64,000 nt of DNA. Source: Clostridium tepidum. Lineage in GTDB: Bacteria > Bacillota > Clostridia > Clostridiales > Clostridiaceae. Both the position numbers and the translations under genes were made by a program. The notes under the pieces were generated by a model. It was given only the letters and a program-made list of their open reading frames with translations, was not told where the DNA came from and did not search any database. Where the stretch lies: NCBI RefSeq assembly GCF_002008345.1, contig NZ_MRAE01000001.1, positions 124,001 through 188,000 of the forward strand, in the 5' to 3' direction. Shown piece after piece: positions 62,219-64,000 of this stretch. Each line of letters starts with the position of its first letter. Positions within the stretch are counted from its first letter, which is position 1.

Positions 62219-64000
62219 TGAAATTACAGGAAAATATTTAAAGCAGAATAAAAAAAGAACCATATTAACCATAGTAGGAATAATATTAGCTATATCTTTA
62301 TTCTCAGGTATAGGAAATTTATTTTTCAATATGAGAGATAGTCTTATAGAAAAAGAAAGAGAGCAGAAAGGTAACTATGAAGTAAAATATTTAGGAGTAA
62401 CTGAAAATAAAATAAATAAATTAAAAAAAAATTTTGAAATTAAGGATTATGGTGTAAGTAAAGAAAATAATAGTTTTATTTTAAAAGATGATAAAAATAC
62501 TGAAAAAATCAGCAATGATATTAGTAAAAATTCATCAAAGAATAATCCCCAAATATTAAATTTAGATTTTTATGATAATGGTATGTTAGACAATGTAATG
62601 ACTATTAATATGAAAGAAGGAAGAAAACCAAAGGCAGCAGATGAAATAATATTAGAAAAAAGAGCAAAAAGAAAATTAGGAAAAAAAGTAGGGGATTATA
62701 TAGAAGGAATTAATATGGATTCCGAAATACTTAAAAAAGCAATAAAGGACAATCCCCAATCACTTTTTAATGCTAATGAAAATACTAATTTAGAAAAATT
62801 AATTGCAAAAGAAGTTAAAAAGTATAAAATAGTAGGATATTTTGATGTTGAAACGAGTATGTCAGGAAATTTTTATAAGGCTGTAGGATATTTGGATAAG
62901 AACTCCATAAATAATGATAATAAATATTCTTTTTATGCAAATCTTAAAGAAAAGAAAGATAAAGTAGTTATAGGTAAAAAAGTAGGTGCTACAGTAGGAT
63001 TAAGTGAAAATAAAAAAATAGGTGATATTCCAGAAATAAGTTTTAATGAAGCTGTATTAAGACTTATGGCAGAGGGAAACAATACTTTATTAAATAAAGT
63101 AACAAAGAATATATTTATATTTATTGTAACCTTAATAATAGTATGTACTGTAGCTGTTATTTATAATGCTTTTAATATATCTGTAGCAGAGAGAATAAAT
63201 CAATTTGGTATATTAAGAAGTATAGGAGCTACTCCATCTAAAATAAGAAAGCTTGTATTTAAAGAAGCTTTTATAATGAGCATTATAGCTATTCCTATAG
63301 GAATTATTTCAGGATATTTAGGAATTTATATTACAATAAAGCTTATGTCAAATTCAAAACAGTTCATATTTGAAGGTTTAAAAATAGGATTTTATAAAGA
63401 GGTTATAATTATATGCATTGTACTTACAGCTATAACTATAATACTATCTGTATTAGGTCCAGCTATAAAAGCCTCTAGAGTAGCACCAATAGACGCTATA
63501 AGAAATTCTTCAAATCTTAAAAAAGAAAAAATAAAAAGAAGAAAAGGAAGACTTATAAAATTAATATTTGGTATAGAAGGGGCAGTGGCATACAAAAATA
63601 TAAGAAGAAATAATAAGAGATTTATAATAACAGTTTTTTCTCTTATGATATCTTTAATAATGTTTATAATTTTTACCTCTATGGCTAAAATATCAGGAGA
63701 AGTTACTAAACAATTTATGGCATCCATGCCTTTTGATGGTGTTATCCAATCCCAAAAACCAATAGATGAAAAATTCATATCAGAAATTAGAAGTAAAGAT
63801 GGTATAAAAAAAGTATATATTCCAAAGATTAAATATTCTTTAGTATATTTAGAAAAAAATATTTTAAATGAAAAATATTATGAAAAGATAAATAGAGAAA
63901 TACCTAAAAGTGAAAAAATTAAAGGAAAAGATTTTGTATGTTTAGATAATATAGCATACTCATCCTATGATAAAGCTTCTTTTGAAGAGGCAAAAAATAA
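62205..64000 (+). CDS. FtsX-type ABC permease, 3' end outside the window
   Basis: The frame is open from TTG 62205 (GAGGTG at 62192-62197) to the edge, about 598 codons. The first helix is at about residues 19-40 (ILTIVGIILAISLFSGIGNL). A large extracytoplasmic domain follows (about 45-300). Three helices of a first FtsX domain lie near 303-430, with INQFGILRSIGATPSKIRKL between them. A further helix (about 470-490) begins the second half. The two-FtsX-domain layout is typical of large permeases working with BceA/LolD-like ATPases. Confidence 0.9.
   Translation, partial: MKSYSEITGKYLKQNKKRTILTIVGIILAISLFSGIGNLFFNMRDSLIEKEREQKGNYEVKYLGVTENKINKLKKNFEIKDYGVSKENNSFILKDDKNTEKISNDISKNSSKNNPQILNLDFYDNGMLDNVMTINMKEGRKPKAADEIILEKRAKRKLGKKVGDYIEGINMDSEILKKAIKDNPQSLFNANENTNLEKLIAKEVKKYKIVGYFDVETSMSGNFYKAVGYLDKNSINNDNKYSFYANLKEKKDKVVIGKKVGATVGLSENKKIGDIPEISFNEAVLRLMAEGNNTLLNKVTKNIFIFIVTLIIVCTVAVIYNAFNISVAERINQFGILRSIGATPSKIRKLVFKEAFIMSIIAIPIGIISGYLGIYITIKLMSNSKQFIFEGLKIGFYKEVIIICIVLTAITIILSVLGPAIKASRVAPIDAIRNSSNLKKEKIKRRKGRLIKLIFGIEGAVAYKNIRRNNKRFIITVFSLMISLIMFIIFTSMAKISGEVTKQFMASMPFDGVIQSQKPIDEKFISEIRSKDGIKKVYIPKIKYSLVYLEKNILNEKYYEKINREIPKSEKIKGKDFVCLDNIAYSSYDKASFEEAKN

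Noticed and set aside
63392-63778. 128-codon minus-strand ORF inside the last permease gene
   Set aside because: It is antisense to a well-supported FtsX-type frame that is open to the window edge.

Overview
The window looks like chromosomal DNA from a proteolytic Clostridium of the C. botulinum / C. sporogenes type. The basis is very low G+C, AGGAGG/GGGGG ribosome sites with ATG, GTG and TTG starts, a two-subunit glycine decarboxylase with GcvT, GcvH, Lpd and LplA, a GH18 chitinase, LuxS, DUF4003, DUF6483 and TIGR04540 proteins, and methyl-accepting chemotaxis proteins. The species call is an inference from gene content. No tRNA, rRNA or CRISPR array was found.

Positions 1-21601 appear to be most of one integrative mobilizable element. 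Its backbone is a MobC/relaxase pair with an oriT-like region (1.26-3.12 kb), a membrane protein and a divergent LexA-like repressor (10.8-12.1 kb), a zinc-ribbon protein, a sigma-like HTH protein and small ORFs (12.2-14.2 kb), and three overlapping serine recombinase genes (14.3-19.1 kb). Its right end lies inside the Walker A codons of a type I restriction gene (hsdR), whose 3' two-thirds follow at 21602-23830. Cargo sits at three places: a CBASS operon (CD-NTase plus Cap15-type effector) at the left edge; a six-gene operon at 3.3-10.7 kb with two PD-(D/E)xK-like proteins, a possible HEPN-like protein and a 1251-residue YobI-type membrane P-loop ATPase; and three small DUF genes at 19.3-21.5 kb. 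The six-gene operon is the best candidate for an undescribed defence system. The element also carries unusual RNA structure: a tandem array of related stem-loops ending in a terminator (12559-12936) and a three-segment switch that can hide or free the ribosome site of the first recombinase (14192-14294).

Positions 24-42.5 kb are core chromosome. They hold an IS200 relic, a chemoreceptor, the glycine cleavage and lipoylation genes (gcvT, gcvH, gcvPA, gcvPB, lpd, lplA), an atypical ketoacyl-synthase III, a second chemoreceptor, an mccB-luxS operon under a cysteine T-box with a wrecked mccA/cysK at its end, and a secreted chitinase.

Positions 42.6-50.1 kb hold small regulatory modules. These are an ImmR/ImmA-like switch with a cro-like gene and a DnaD-type replication protein but no phage structural genes; a small sigma factor with YvrJ, DUF1659 and DUF2922 genes; and a DUF6442/XRE pair whose XRE member is frameshifted.

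Positions 50.7-56.0 kb hold a SsuABC/NMT1-like ABC importer followed by DUF4418 and a MacB/LolD-like exporter. Three genes of this operon carry an in-frame stop or a frameshift, which suggests decay or slippage-dependent expression. Positions 56-64 kb hold a small multidrug export protein, a truncated H-type lectin, a DUF4003 protein, a VgrG-like lytic protein, small peptides, and an FtsX-type ABC transporter that runs off the window and is preceded by 43-bp tandem repeats.
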